18,655 nt of DNA. It comes from an uncultured Planctomycetia bacterium. GTDB lineage: Bacteria; Planctomycetota; UBA1135; GCA-002686595. This document shows positions 1 through 7,495 of the stretch, one piece after another. Below the pieces are notes generated by a model, which was not told the DNA's origin, searched no databases, and saw nothing but the letters and a program-made list of their open reading frames with translations. How positions within the stretch are numbered: position 1 is the stretch's first letter; every line of letters starts with the position of its first letter. The translations under genes were made by a program, and so were the position numbers. The DNA lies in contig CALKYE010000091.1 in assembly GCA_938003765.1 (NCBI GenBank), forward strand, positions 1-18,655. Reading direction: 5' to 3'.

Positions 1-1
1 T

Positions 2-76
2 GAGGTCGCGTTCGCTCCCAGCACGCGCGGGTGGATCCTGATGAGCAGCGAGCCATTCACGCTTCGCGTGCACTGA
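2..76 (+). CDS. possible 3' end of a gene cut by the left edge
   Basis: Frame 2 is open from the edge and reads 24 residues ending FTLRVH before a TGA at 74-76. 21 of the 24 codons end in G or C, like the clear genes in this window, and the peptide looks like the C-terminal strands of a folded protein. There is too little sequence to assign a family. The other two plus-strand frames close at once or within 41 bases. It could also be chance open frame in GC-rich DNA, so this is a tentative call. Confidence 0.35.
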   Translation, partial: EVAFAPSTRGWILMSSEPFTLRVH

Positions 77-254
77 CTTTGGACGCCATGCGCCGCGCCT
101 GCTCGTCTCCGGCGAGCCCATCGCACGAGCGGCGGAACGCATCGGCGTGAGCCCGGCCGGGCGAGCATCAGGCGTTGCGACTTTCGAAGCCTGCGCCTAG
201 GTTCGATCAGCGGGCGGACAACTTGATGCCACGGACTGGAGGCCAGAGTCCGAC
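77..254 (+). other. gene-free leader with possible HTH-like remnant
   Basis: No complete gene is seen before the GTG at 255. Bases 81-200, in the frame of the downstream gene, read GRHAPRLLVSGEPIARAAER followed by IGVSPAG and end at a TAG at 198-200. The piece from LLVSGEP to GVSPAG resembles the first helices of an AraC-type DNA-binding domain, but no second half follows. It may be a decayed fragment or coincidence. A very weak TTGCGA/TAGGTT pair lies at 175-203 and is not called as a promoter. Confidence 0.2.
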
Positions 255-1103
255 GTGATACGCAAGCTGCACCACTACAACCGTCCGTTCGAGGGCGTCG
301 CTCCGTTCGGGACTCGATGCCTGGAGGACAACGGCCACTTCCTGAGAAGCGGGGTGTTCACGCCCGACGAGGTTCGCGCGCTGCGAGAGGAGATCGAGGA
401 GGTCTACCGAGTCGTGCCGCCGGACTGGCGACTGGGCAGCCCCACGCGCGCGCACGCCGAGCAGTTCCGCTATGAGATGTTCAACCGCAGCCCGCTCGCC
501 CAGCGCGCGATCTGTCGGCGCGAGATCCTCGAGTTGATCGAACCTCTCCTGGGCGATGACTGCCACGCGATCTCGTGCACGTCGTGGCGCAATCCGCCAG
601 GCCCAGAGCACGCGCCGCGCGGTCAGGAGTGGCACGTCGACGGAGGACCGTACCTCGCCCGCACGCCCGAGCAGGCCTGGCCAAGTTCGATTCCGTACCC
701 GATCTTCGTCATCACGACGCACATCTACTTGGCTGACGTAGGACCCGAGGACGGCCCGACCGCGGTGCTCCCCGGCAGTCACCGCTCCGGTTGTCTCCCG
801 CCGCAAGAGCGCATGTGGGACCTCGATCTCGACTACTGCGGGTTTCGCGGCCAATCCCACTTGGCGAGGGCCGGCGACGTCAGCTTGTTCGTGTCCGACA
901 CCTGGCACCGCCGCATGCCGCCTGGCCCCAACTGCAAGGGTCGCTTCTTCCTGCAGACCGCCTACGCTCGGCGCGAGGTCGCGCAGCGCATCCTGCCGAC
1001 GGAGAAGCTGAACGCCGTGAGCGACGCGGCCCGCGCGCGCGCCAAGTCCGAGCGCGACCTTCAAGTGCTAGGCATCCACCGCCAGGTGTTCTACGACGGA
1101 TGA
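255..1103 (+). CDS. PhyH family Fe(II)/2-oxoglutarate dioxygenase
   Basis: This 282-residue protein matches the phytanoyl-CoA dioxygenase (PhyH) family, soluble non-haem iron enzymes that hydroxylate small molecules using O2 and 2-oxoglutarate. The metal triad is visible: EWHVDGG gives His127 and Asp129, and SDTWHRR gives the distal His218. Arg230, twelve residues later (KGRFFLQ), is well placed to bind the 2-oxoglutarate carboxylate. The family motif EDGPTAVLPGSH spans 165-176. Length is normal for the family. The GTG start at 255 has GGAGG at 238-242, a rather long spacing; the frame is open back to a TAG at 198, so a slightly longer form is possible. The stop overlaps the ATG of the sanA-like gene, suggesting translational coupling. 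The substrate cannot be told from sequence; the motif order excludes a lyase or cupin. Confidence 0.85.
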   Translation: MIRKLHHYNRPFEGVAPFGTRCLEDNGHFLRSGVFTPDEVRALREEIEEVYRVVPPDWRLGSPTRAHAEQFRYEMFNRSPLAQRAICRREILELIEPLLGDDCHAISCTSWRNPPGPEHAPRGQEWHVDGGPYLARTPEQAWPSSIPYPIFVITTHIYLADVGPEDGPTAVLPGSHRSGCLPPQERMWDLDLDYCGFRGQSHLARAGDVSLFVSDTWHRRMPPGPNCKGRFFLQTAYARREVAQRILPTEKLNAVSDAARARAKSERDLQVLGIHRQVFYDG

Positions 1104-1789
1104 GATTCTCGTTCCGCTCGCAACACCACGGCGCGGGGCTCGCGCTGCGCACCGGCGCGGGGCTCGCATTCTCCGCCGGACTCGCGCTGCTGGGCGCCGA
1201 TCGAGTCGTCGCGCGTGCGGCCAGCGGACGTTGTTTCGAGCAGGTCGAGCAAACACCGGACGCGCCCGTCGCGCTCGTACTGGGCTGCGCCGAGAAGCTC
1301 GCGGGCGACCGCACGAACCTCTACTTCACTCGCCGCATCGCGGCGGCAGCCGAGCTGTTCCACGCCGGGAAGGTCAGCGCCCTGATCGTCAGCGGCGACA
1401 ACTCGCGCAAGGAGTACGACGAGCCGACGGCGATGAAGAACGCGCTGGAGCGCGCCGGCGTTCCGCCCGAGCGCGTGTACTGCGACTTCGCGGGCCTGCG
1501 CACGCTCGATTCCGTCGTGCGGGCGCGCGAGATCTTCGGCCAGAGCCGCTTCATCGTCGTGTCGCAGCGCTTTCACAACGAGCGCGCGGTCTACCTCGCG
1601 CGCGCGCACGGGCTCGAAGCCTTCGGGTTCGACGCTCAGCCGGTCGGAGGCGGCGCGGGCCTGCGAACGCGAGCGCGCGAGTGGATCGCGCGGGTCGCCG
1701 CCGTGCTCGACGTCGCGATCGGCGCAACGCCGAAGCACCTCGGCCCTCCGGTGGAGATTGCGGCGAAATCCGCAGAAGCATGTCGATAG
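1100..1789 (+). CDS. sanA: SanA-like DUF218 envelope protein
   Basis: This 229-residue protein belongs to the DUF218/YdcF superfamily and is closest to SanA, an inner-membrane-anchored protein with its domain in the periplasm that in enterobacteria affects envelope permeability (vancomycin exclusion at high temperature). Family signatures are LVLG at 59-62, NLYFTRRIAAAAELFHAGKV at 73-92, VSGDN at 97-101, DEPTAM at 107-112, the GVPPERVYCDFAGLRTLDS region at 120-138 and VSQRFHNERA at 154-163. The N-terminus is Arg-rich followed by a modestly hydrophobic stretch (about 15-33) that could be the anchor. The ATG at 1100 overlaps the previous stop (ATGA) and fits SanA length. The biochemical activity of SanA is unresolved. 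Linkage to a PhyH dioxygenase is unusual as far as I know. Confidence 0.85.
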   Translation: MRFSFRSQHHGAGLALRTGAGLAFSAGLALLGADRVVARAASGRCFEQVEQTPDAPVALVLGCAEKLAGDRTNLYFTRRIAAAAELFHAGKVSALIVSGDNSRKEYDEPTAMKNALERAGVPPERVYCDFAGLRTLDSVVRAREIFGQSRFIVVSQRFHNERAVYLARAHGLEAFGFDAQPVGGGAGLRTRAREWIARVAAVLDVAIGATPKHLGPPVEIAAKSAEACR

Positions 1790-1819
1790 CGGGCCGGCGA
1801 GTTCGTCCTGGGTTCGAAC

Positions 1820-1836
1820 GCGCCCGCTGCGGGCGC
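1820..1836. terminator. GC hairpin after sanA-like gene
   Basis: GCGCCCG (1820-1826) and CGGGCGC (1830-1836) form a perfect 7-bp stem with a CTG loop, 30 bases after the sanA-like stop and 32 bases before the yciI-like start. No T-tract follows on either strand, so intrinsic termination is uncertain; it may be a pause site or an RNA-processing structure. Confidence 0.3.
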
Positions 1837-1868
1837 CGACGTCACAATCCCCGACACCGGAGACGACC

Positions 1869-2222
1869 ATGCCGAACTACATGCTGATCCTTCACGACGA
1901 CCCCAAGGCCTTCGGGGCGAACATCACGCCGGCGCAGATGCAGGCGGTGATCGCTGAGTACCAGGCCTGGGCGGGCAAGCTCGCCGCGCAGGAGCGCTTG
2001 CTCGGCGGCGAGAAGCTCAAGGACGAAGGCGGGCGGGTCATGACGGGTTCGGGCGGCAAGCCGCGCGTCGTCGACGGGCCCTACGCCGAAGCGAAGGAAG
2101 TGATCGGCGGCTACTTCACGATCCGCGCCGAGAGCTACGACCACGCGGTCGAGCTTTGCCTCGATCATCCGCACCTGAAGTACGGCGCGCGCATCGAGCT
2201 GCGCGAGGTCGAGCCCACGTGA
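1869..2222 (+). CDS. YciI-like (YCII/DGPF domain) protein
   Basis: A 117-residue cytoplasmic protein of the YCII/DGPF family, a small ferredoxin-like alpha/beta fold. It opens MPNYMLILHDDP as typical, has the hallmark DGPYAEAKE at 69-77 (DGPY rather than DGPF), then a GGYFTI strand at 80-85 and the closing GARIELREVEP segment at 106-116. The start is fixed by GGAGA at 1859-1863, five bases ahead of the ATG. Its TGA overlaps the GTG of the following ECF42-type sigma factor. In the ECF42 class the DGPF-protein gene is the standard genomic partner; it has been proposed to work with the sigma factor, though the mechanism is unknown. No enzyme activity should be assumed. Confidence 0.88.
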   Translation: MPNYMLILHDDPKAFGANITPAQMQAVIAEYQAWAGKLAAQERLLGGEKLKDEGGRVMTGSGGKPRVVDGPYAEAKEVIGGYFTIRAESYDHAVELCLDHPHLKYGARIELREVEPT

Positions 2223-3526
2223 CCGCCGGGGGCGGCGCCGACACAAGCGCGCTGGTCGAGGACCTGTTCCGCCGCGAGTCGGGACGGCTGGTCGCTCGAC
2301 TGGCGCGCATCTTCGGGTTGGAGCACCTCGAGCTCGCCGAAGACGTCGTGCAAGAGGCGCTGTTGCGCGCGCTCCACGTCTGGCGCGTCCAGGGAGCGCC
2401 GCGCGATCCGCACGCCTGGCTCGTGCGCGTCGCCAAGAACCTCGCGCTCGATCACGTGCGGCGCAACACGCGCTTGGCGCGCAAGCGCGAGGAGCTCGAC
2501 GACTGGGACGAGGCCGAAGCGAGTCCGCCGAGCGACGCGGCGCGCGAGCACGACGCGCCTCGCGACGACGAGTTGGCGATGATCTTCGCTTGCTGTCACC
2601 CCGCGCTCTCGCGCGACGCGCGCGTAGCGCTCACGCTCAAGACCGTCGGCGGCTTCGGTGTGCCGGAGATCGCGCGCGCGTTCCTCGAGAGCGAAACGGC
2701 GGCGGCGCAGCGGCTCGTACGGGCCAAGGCGCGCCTGCGCGACGAGCGCATCGAACTCGACACGCCCGGCGGAGCGGAACTCGGCGCGCGGCTGGAGTCC
2801 GTGCTCGACGTCGTCTACTTCCTGCTCAACGAGGGCCTCGCCGCGCACCGCGGAGATGCGTTGATCCGCGCGGATCTCGTGCGCGAGGCGCTGCGCCTCT
2901 CGCGGCAACTCGCGCTCGGGCCGCTCACCTCGACGCCACGCGCGCACGCGCTCGCTGCGCTGGCGCACCTGCACGCTTCGCGCATCGGCGCGCGCCTCGA
3001 CGAGAGCGGCGGACCGCTCTTGCTGGAGCAGCAAGACCGCTCCAAATGGGATCGAGCCCTGATCGCGCGCGGATTCGAGCACCTCCAGCGCGCGGCGACC
3101 GGCGGCGAGCTCAGCGAGCTGCACATCGAGGCCGCCATCGCCTCGCAGCACGCGATAGCGGCGACGTGGGACGATACGGACTGGAGCGCGATCCTCGGTT
3201 GGTACGACCTGTTGGCGGAGCGCAACGCCTCGCCGATCGTGCTGCTCAATCGCGCCGTCGCGCTCGCCAAGCTGCACGGCGCGAGCGCGGGCCTGCGCGA
3301 GGTCGAGGCGCTCGCCGACGCGCCCGCACTGGCCGGCTACTACCTCTTGCCGTCGATTCGCGCCGAGCTCCTGCGCCAGCTCGGCCGACGCGCCGAGGCG
3401 CAAGAGCACTTCCGCGCCGCGCTCGAGCTGTGCCAGTCGGGACCCGAACGCGCGTTTCTCGAGCGCAAGTTGCGGGAGACAGCGTCAGACCCTCACCTTC
3501 TCGACTCGCTCCCGCCCCCTCCGTAG
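2219..3526 (+). CDS. ECF42-type RNA polymerase sigma factor with TPR-like extension
   Basis: This 435-residue protein is an extracytoplasmic-function sigma factor much longer than the usual ~190 residues. Region sigma2 covers about 12-85 (AEDVVQEALLRAL at 40-52, DPHAWLVRVAKNLALDHVRR at 63-82). Region sigma4 covers about 115-172 (LTLKTVGGFGVPEIARAFL at 138-156, AAAQRLVRAK at 161-170). A DUF6596-type extension follows, with FLLNEGLAAH at 201-210, QQDRSKWDRALI at 271-282 and DDTDWSAILGWYDLL at 318-332. A TPR-like tail (LLNRAVALAKLHG, LGRRAEAQEHFRAALEL) ends it. This layout and the overlapping YciI gene identify ECF42. GTG at 2219 is chosen because it sits on the upstream stop (GTGA) and directly precedes the sigma2 domain; a start further upstream would read through the yciI gene. 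No anti-sigma factor is next to it; the extension is thought to regulate activity. Its targets are unknown. Confidence 0.9.
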   Translation: MTAGGGADTSALVEDLFRRESGRLVARLARIFGLEHLELAEDVVQEALLRALHVWRVQGAPRDPHAWLVRVAKNLALDHVRRNTRLARKREELDDWDEAEASPPSDAAREHDAPRDDELAMIFACCHPALSRDARVALTLKTVGGFGVPEIARAFLESETAAAQRLVRAKARLRDERIELDTPGGAELGARLESVLDVVYFLLNEGLAAHRGDALIRADLVREALRLSRQLALGPLTSTPRAHALAALAHLHASRIGARLDESGGPLLLEQQDRSKWDRALIARGFEHLQRAATGGELSELHIEAAIASQHAIAATWDDTDWSAILGWYDLLAERNASPIVLLNRAVALAKLHGASAGLREVEALADAPALAGYYLLPSIRAELLRQLGRRAEAQEHFRAALELCQSGPERAFLERKLRETASDPHLLDSLPPPP

Positions 3527-3560
3527 CTCGAACCCGTAAGCTCCTCGCGTTGGCAGGGGC

Positions 3561-3576
3561 GTGGCGCGCTCGCCAC
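3561..3576. terminator. GC hairpin between sigma factor and next gene
   Basis: GTGGCG-CGCT-CGCCAC is a perfect 6-bp stem with a 4-base loop, 35 bases past the sigma-factor stop and 10 bases ahead of the GTG at 3587. There is no T-tract. It could end the sigma-factor message or sit in the leader of the next gene, close to its weak AAGG ribosome site at 3577-3580. Confidence 0.3.
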
Positions 3577-3586
3577 AAGGCAGCTC

Positions 3587-4114
3587 GTGAACGAGACGGG
3601 TCTTCTCGGGACAGTGAGGGCGGCGACTGACAGCCTCGCGCTGCTGCTAGCACTCGCCTGCCTCGCGTGTGCGCCACGCAATCGTCAGGTGCTTCCGGCT
3701 TCGGTTGCGGCGCACTTCGAGTCCGCGAACGCTTGGGACGTGTACCAGGTCACGTGGTCCGACGGCCCCGATCGTCGGCTTGCACAGATCGCTGGCTGCA
3801 GGTTCGACGCGGCGGCGCCCAAGGTCACCGTAGACGGCGAGAAGCTCGAGGCGCTGCGAGCTGCGGTGTGGGCCGGCGTCGAGGCGAAGGCGGGCAGTCC
3901 CCCGCAGATCGCAGCTGTACTCGCTCCTGAATTCCTCGTCGTGGCCCATCTCGACGGACGTGACATGGCGCTTGCGTTCCACTTCGGAGAGGCGCCCCGC
4001 GTCGACTACTACACCGGAGATCCGCTCGAGTCCGGAATGGTGAACTCAGACTTCTCGTCACGGGGGACCTTTCTCCAGCTCTTCGCGCCGGAGAGCAGGG
4101 AGCGGACTCGATGA
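3587..4114 (+). CDS. small exported protein of unknown function
   Basis: A 175-residue protein I do not recognise. A hydrophobic segment at about 16-28 (SLALLLALACLACAP) looks like a signal peptide. Two cysteines, 25 and 28, lie at its end, but neither has a classical lipobox, so lipoprotein status is uncertain. The mature part is mixed alpha/beta with WDVYQVTW at 50-57, one further cysteine (71) and HLDGRDMALAFHFGEAP at 121-137. The GTG at 3587 is the start that gives a sensible signal peptide; a weak AAGG precedes it by six bases. It lies 60 bases after the sigma factor and could be in its transcript. Third-position GC is somewhat lower than in neighbouring genes. It could be a lineage-specific lipoprotein. 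Confidence 0.6.
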   Translation: MNETGLLGTVRAATDSLALLLALACLACAPRNRQVLPASVAAHFESANAWDVYQVTWSDGPDRRLAQIAGCRFDAAAPKVTVDGEKLEALRAAVWAGVEAKAGSPPQIAAVLAPEFLVVAHLDGRDMALAFHFGEAPRVDYYTGDPLESGMVNSDFSSRGTFLQLFAPESRERTR

Positions 4115-4209
4115 GGACAGAGTTGGCTCTGCCCCGCGCGATTGGGACCGGGCGCTTCCACGAGTCGAAGGGCCGTGGAGGGAAAGGCGAGACTCCGTAG
4201 CATCGCCGC

Positions 4210-5529
4210 ATGGAGCGCGCGAACGGGCTGGGCTTGGCCTCTGGCATCGGCCTGGTCGCGTCGAGCATGGTCGGCGTCGGAGTGCTCGTGTCGGCGGGCT
4301 GGGCGGCGAGCGTGCTCGGACCGGGACAGATCCTCCTCATGTGGCTCGTCGGCGGCGTCATCGCGATGACGGGGGCGCGCGCGTACGCGGCGCTGGCCGA
4401 GTTGATCCCGCGCTCTGGCGGCGAGTACCGCTACCTGAGCGATCTCCTCCATCCGTCGATGGGCTACATGGCCGGCTGGGCTTCGCTCGTGCTCGGCTTC
4501 GCTGCGCCGGTCGCGTTCTGCGCGGCCATGGCCGACGCGTACGCAGCGACGCTCGCTCCGCTCCCGACGCACGCGGTCGGCATCGCGCTGATCGCTCTGG
4601 TCACACTCCTCGCCGCGCGCTCTCAGCGCCTGTCGCGCTGGACCCAGGACACCCTCGCGTTCGCCAAGTTCGCGCTGCTGATCGGCTTCGTCGCGGTCGG
4701 CGCGATCTACGGCGCGAGCGAGTGGCCGACGTGGCGGCCCGAGAAGGAACAGGTCGGCTTTCCGCTGAGCGACTTCCTCGCGCAGCTCTTGTACGTGGCC
4801 TTCGCCTATTCAGGCTGGAACACGGCGGCGTACGCGGCGGGCGAGTTCCGCGATCCGCGCCGCACCGTTCCGCGCGCGATGGTGCTCGCGACCGTGCTCG
4901 TCATGGCGCTGTACCTGGTCGTGAACTGGGTGTTCGTCGCGAACCTGACGCAGGAGGAGCTCTCGTCGTGGCGCGGCGCGGGCGGCGACGGCAGTCGCAC
5001 AACCCTCGGCCACTTGATCGTGCTCGAGCTGATCGGCCCGCTGGGTGCGAGCGTGATGTCGGCCTTCGTGGTGCTCTCGATGCTCTCGTCGGCGAGCGCG
5101 TTCACCGTCGCCGGCCCGTTCGTGTACGCCGCGATGGCGCGCGACGGCGTGCTGCCCGAGCGCTTCGCCGGACGCGACGGCGCGCCTCCGACCGCTTCGA
5201 TCCTGCTGCAGAGCGCGATCGCTCTCGTGCTGCTGCTCACGCACTCCTTCGACCTCCTGGTCGAAAACGTCGGCGCGGTGCTCACCTTCACGACCGCCCT
5301 GGCGGCGCTCGCGCTGGTTCGCGCCCGCTTCGCGCCGCCACGCGGTATCGACGGAGCGTCGATTGCCCCCATCGCCGTCGCGAGCGCAGTGGCCTACTTC
5401 GCGATGTCCGCGTACACGCTGTGGGCCGTCGCCGCGGAACGCCCCGCGAGGCTGTTGTGGATCGGGATGGTGCTGCTCGCGTCCGCCGTCGCGTACGCGT
5501 TCACCGGTCGCCGTCGCGCGCCGCGCTAG
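4210..5529 (+). CDS. APC-family amino acid/amine permease
   Basis: A 439-residue, roughly 12-helix inner-membrane transporter of the amino acid-polyamine-organocation (APC) superfamily, closest in style to LAT-type/YfnA-like permeases. TM1 carries the unwound glycine motif (SSMVGVGVLVSAG at 18-30), normally closer to GSGIF. TM2 and the following loop give ARAYAALAELIPRSGGEYRY at 56-75. TM6 gives LLYVAFAYSGWNTAAYAAGE at 193-212, followed by FRDPRRTVPRAM at 213-224, a strong family signature. The ATG at 4210 starts right before TM1, as expected; no good Shine-Dalgarno is visible. Transport is likely driven by H+ or Na+ or by exchange; the substrate is not predictable. It stands alone, with 95 bases before and a long gap after. 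Confidence 0.88.
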   Translation: MERANGLGLASGIGLVASSMVGVGVLVSAGWAASVLGPGQILLMWLVGGVIAMTGARAYAALAELIPRSGGEYRYLSDLLHPSMGYMAGWASLVLGFAAPVAFCAAMADAYAATLAPLPTHAVGIALIALVTLLAARSQRLSRWTQDTLAFAKFALLIGFVAVGAIYGASEWPTWRPEKEQVGFPLSDFLAQLLYVAFAYSGWNTAAYAAGEFRDPRRTVPRAMVLATVLVMALYLVVNWVFVANLTQEELSSWRGAGGDGSRTTLGHLIVLELIGPLGASVMSAFVVLSMLSSASAFTVAGPFVYAAMARDGVLPERFAGRDGAPPTASILLQSAIALVLLLTHSFDLLVENVGAVLTFTTALAALALVRARFAPPRGIDGASIAPIAVASAVAYFAMSAYTLWAVAAERPARLLWIGMVLLASAVAYAFTGRRRAPR

Positions 5530-5537
5530 GGGTTCGT

Positions 5538-5552
5538 CGAAGCAGCGCTTCG
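5538..5552. terminator. short hairpin after permease gene
   Basis: CGAAGC-AGC-GCTTCG forms a 6-bp stem with a 3-base loop, eight bases after the permease stop. No T-tract follows, so this is only a possible terminator. The rest of 5530-5757 holds no gene I can support. Confidence 0.25.
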
Positions 5553-5757
5553 AGCGCGGTTCCGATCCGGCGTGTCAGCGCAAAGGCGGCGACCCATGGG
5601 CGTCGCGCGGCGCCGCCACGAATCCAAGCGGACGCGGCGAGGACCGGCCGAGGCGACGATGGCGCGCTCGGATGCGGAAGTGCGCCGATTGACCTCCTCA
5701 ATAGCCATCTAGCCAGAAGCCGTCTCAGCGGCTGAAATTTGGGTGGGAGGGGGTCGC

Positions 5758-7485
5758 ATGGGAGAGAAGGCGCCCGAACACATATCACGCTCCGCCGCCG
5801 CGTTGGTGCTGGGCGCCATCGTCGCTTCGGCGCTGGCGCTTCGAGTTCGTGGGCTGGACTACTTGCTGCCGCACTCGACGCACCTGGACGCGACGGTCAT
5901 CAAGAACCAGGTCGACGCGCTGCGCAGCGGCGTGAAGGCGAGCAGCACCGGAGCACTCGACGAGTGGTATCCGTACCTGCTCGCGCGCGTGGGCGCCCTC
6001 TTGCCCGACCCGCTCGCCACGTCGTCGACGCTCGACCTCGCGGGCCACCTCGAACGCGCGAGCGCTCCATTCCTGCAGCTGCGCTGGATCTCGATTCTCG
6101 GCGCGTTGCCGATCGTGGTCGCCACGTATTGGCTCTCGCGCAAGTTCACCGAGCGCTGGGCTGCGCTGCTCGCCGCCGCGCTCGTCGCGACGAGCCCGCT
6201 GAACATCTCGTTCGCTCAGCAGGAGCGTCCGCACGCGATCGCTGCGAGCTTCGTAACTCTCACCGTGCTCGCGGCGATGCGCTTGGCGCGTCGCCCCACG
6301 CTCGGCTCGTGCGCGTTGGTGGGATTGAGCGCCGCGCTCTCGATCGGAGCGCTGCAGAACGGCGTCGCGGTGGGTTTCCCGATCGTCGTCGCGGTCGGCT
6401 TCGCGCTCGCCGCGCCGCGAGATCGACGGCCGCGAGCTTCCATCGTCGCCGCGGGCGCGCTCATCGCGCTCGGACTCGTCGCCGTCGGTCTGCGCGTGTT
6501 CTATCCCTTCCACTTCGAGGGCGAGCGCGGCTACCTCTCGCTCAGCCAGGTCGACGGCGGCGCGAGCTTCAACATCTCCGGCCAGTCGGTGCACTCGAGC
6601 CACTTCAACGGCGCGGGCTTCGACACGCTGGCGCGCACGCTGTTCGCCTACTTGCCGCATGTCGCGCTGCTGCTCGCGCTCGGCATGGTGAGCGCGGTCT
6701 TCGGCGCGCGCGCACGCGGTCGCGCTGGGGCGCCGCTGTGGATCGCGCTCGCCTACGCCGCGCCGTACACGCTGGTGATCGGGCTGCACTCGCTGACCTG
6801 GGAGCGCTACCTGATGCCGCTCGAGCCGTTCCTGGCGACGTTCGGCGTCTGGGGACTCTCGCGCGCGCTCGCGCATCGTCCACGAGTCGCGATCCCAGCG
6901 GCGGCGCTGCTCGCCTCATTCGGCCTCGCGCTCGCGTGGCGCCTGGGAAGCGTGCGCTCCGCCGAAGACACGCACGAGCTCGCCGCGCGCTGGCTCGCCG
7001 AGCACGCGGGCGATTCGGATCCGATCCTCGCGATGCCGTACCTCGATGTGCCGTTGCTGCGGCGCGACGAGACGCTCGCGCGGCGCCCGGCTCTCACGTG
7101 GTGGTCCAGCTACCAGCTCGCGCTCGCGCCAGAGCACAAGCTGGGCGCGCGCTTCGACCTCGTGCTCCCCCAGGGGCCGAAGGCGGCCCAGGACGAGTGG
7201 GGCGACGACTCGATGGCGCACCTCGAGCGCGTCGGCGCGCGCTTCGTGCTGATGCAGCACGTGGGCGAGAACTTCCGCCACAAGCTCGCGGTGCGCACAC
7301 GCGAGGCGCTCTCGCAGCACGCGCAGCTCCGCGCACGCTTCTCCCCTCTCTCCACAGACAACGGCGCGATGGCGGCGTTCGGAATTCGCCGCCATCGCGA
7401 GTCGTACTCCCGGCCCTTCTTCCGCGCGCTGTTCGAGCACGCGCGCATGGGGCCGACGATCGAGATCTACGAGTTGCCGCCGTGA
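5758..7485 (+). CDS. GT39/ArnT-like polytopic glycosyltransferase
   Basis: A 575-residue membrane protein with the build of GT-C fold glycosyltransferases (PMT/ArnT-like), which move a sugar from a polyprenyl-phosphate donor to an acceptor on the outer face of the inner membrane. TM1 is at about 12-30; the first periplasmic loop holds Asp44 (THLDAT), where this fold keeps its catalytic acid. Further marks are LSRKFTERWAALLAAALVATSPLNI (126-150, given here as a span), the FAQQERPHAIAAS segment at 152-164 typical of the family, and WERYLMPLEPFLATFG at 348-363. A soluble C-terminal domain runs from about 400. The ATG at 5758 is preferred over the in-frame GTG at 5743 because the GGGAGGGGG run at 5745-5753 makes a strong ribosome site for it. 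No polyprenyl-phosphate sugar synthase is adjacent, so donor and acceptor are open. Confidence 0.75.
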   Translation: MGEKAPEHISRSAAALVLGAIVASALALRVRGLDYLLPHSTHLDATVIKNQVDALRSGVKASSTGALDEWYPYLLARVGALLPDPLATSSTLDLAGHLERASAPFLQLRWISILGALPIVVATYWLSRKFTERWAALLAAALVATSPLNISFAQQERPHAIAASFVTLTVLAAMRLARRPTLGSCALVGLSAALSIGALQNGVAVGFPIVVAVGFALAAPRDRRPRASIVAAGALIALGLVAVGLRVFYPFHFEGERGYLSLSQVDGGASFNISGQSVHSSHFNGAGFDTLARTLFAYLPHVALLLALGMVSAVFGARARGRAGAPLWIALAYAAPYTLVIGLHSLTWERYLMPLEPFLATFGVWGLSRALAHRPRVAIPAAALLASFGLALAWRLGSVRSAEDTHELAARWLAEHAGDSDPILAMPYLDVPLLRRDETLARRPALTWWSSYQLALAPEHKLGARFDLVLPQGPKAAQDEWGDDSMAHLERVGARFVLMQHVGENFRHKLAVRTREALSQHAQLRARFSPLSTDNGAMAAFGIRRHRESYSRPFFRALFEHARMGPTIEIYELPP

Positions 7486-7495
7486 GCGGCCGACC

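Noticed and set aside
175..203. TTGCGA-17-TAGGTT as a promoter for the dioxygenase gene
   Set aside because: Only 4 of 6 and 3 of 6 matches to sigma70 consensus, and the supposed -10 is GC-containing; expected by chance.
1810..1823. GGGTTCGAAC resembling the T-arm of a tRNA
   Set aside because: The flanks do not form a 5-bp T stem and no acceptor, D or anticodon arm is found upstream.
4118..4131. CAGAG-TTGG-CTCTG hairpin after the small exported protein gene
   Set aside because: Only a 5-bp stem with no T-tract; short stems like this are frequent in such DNA.
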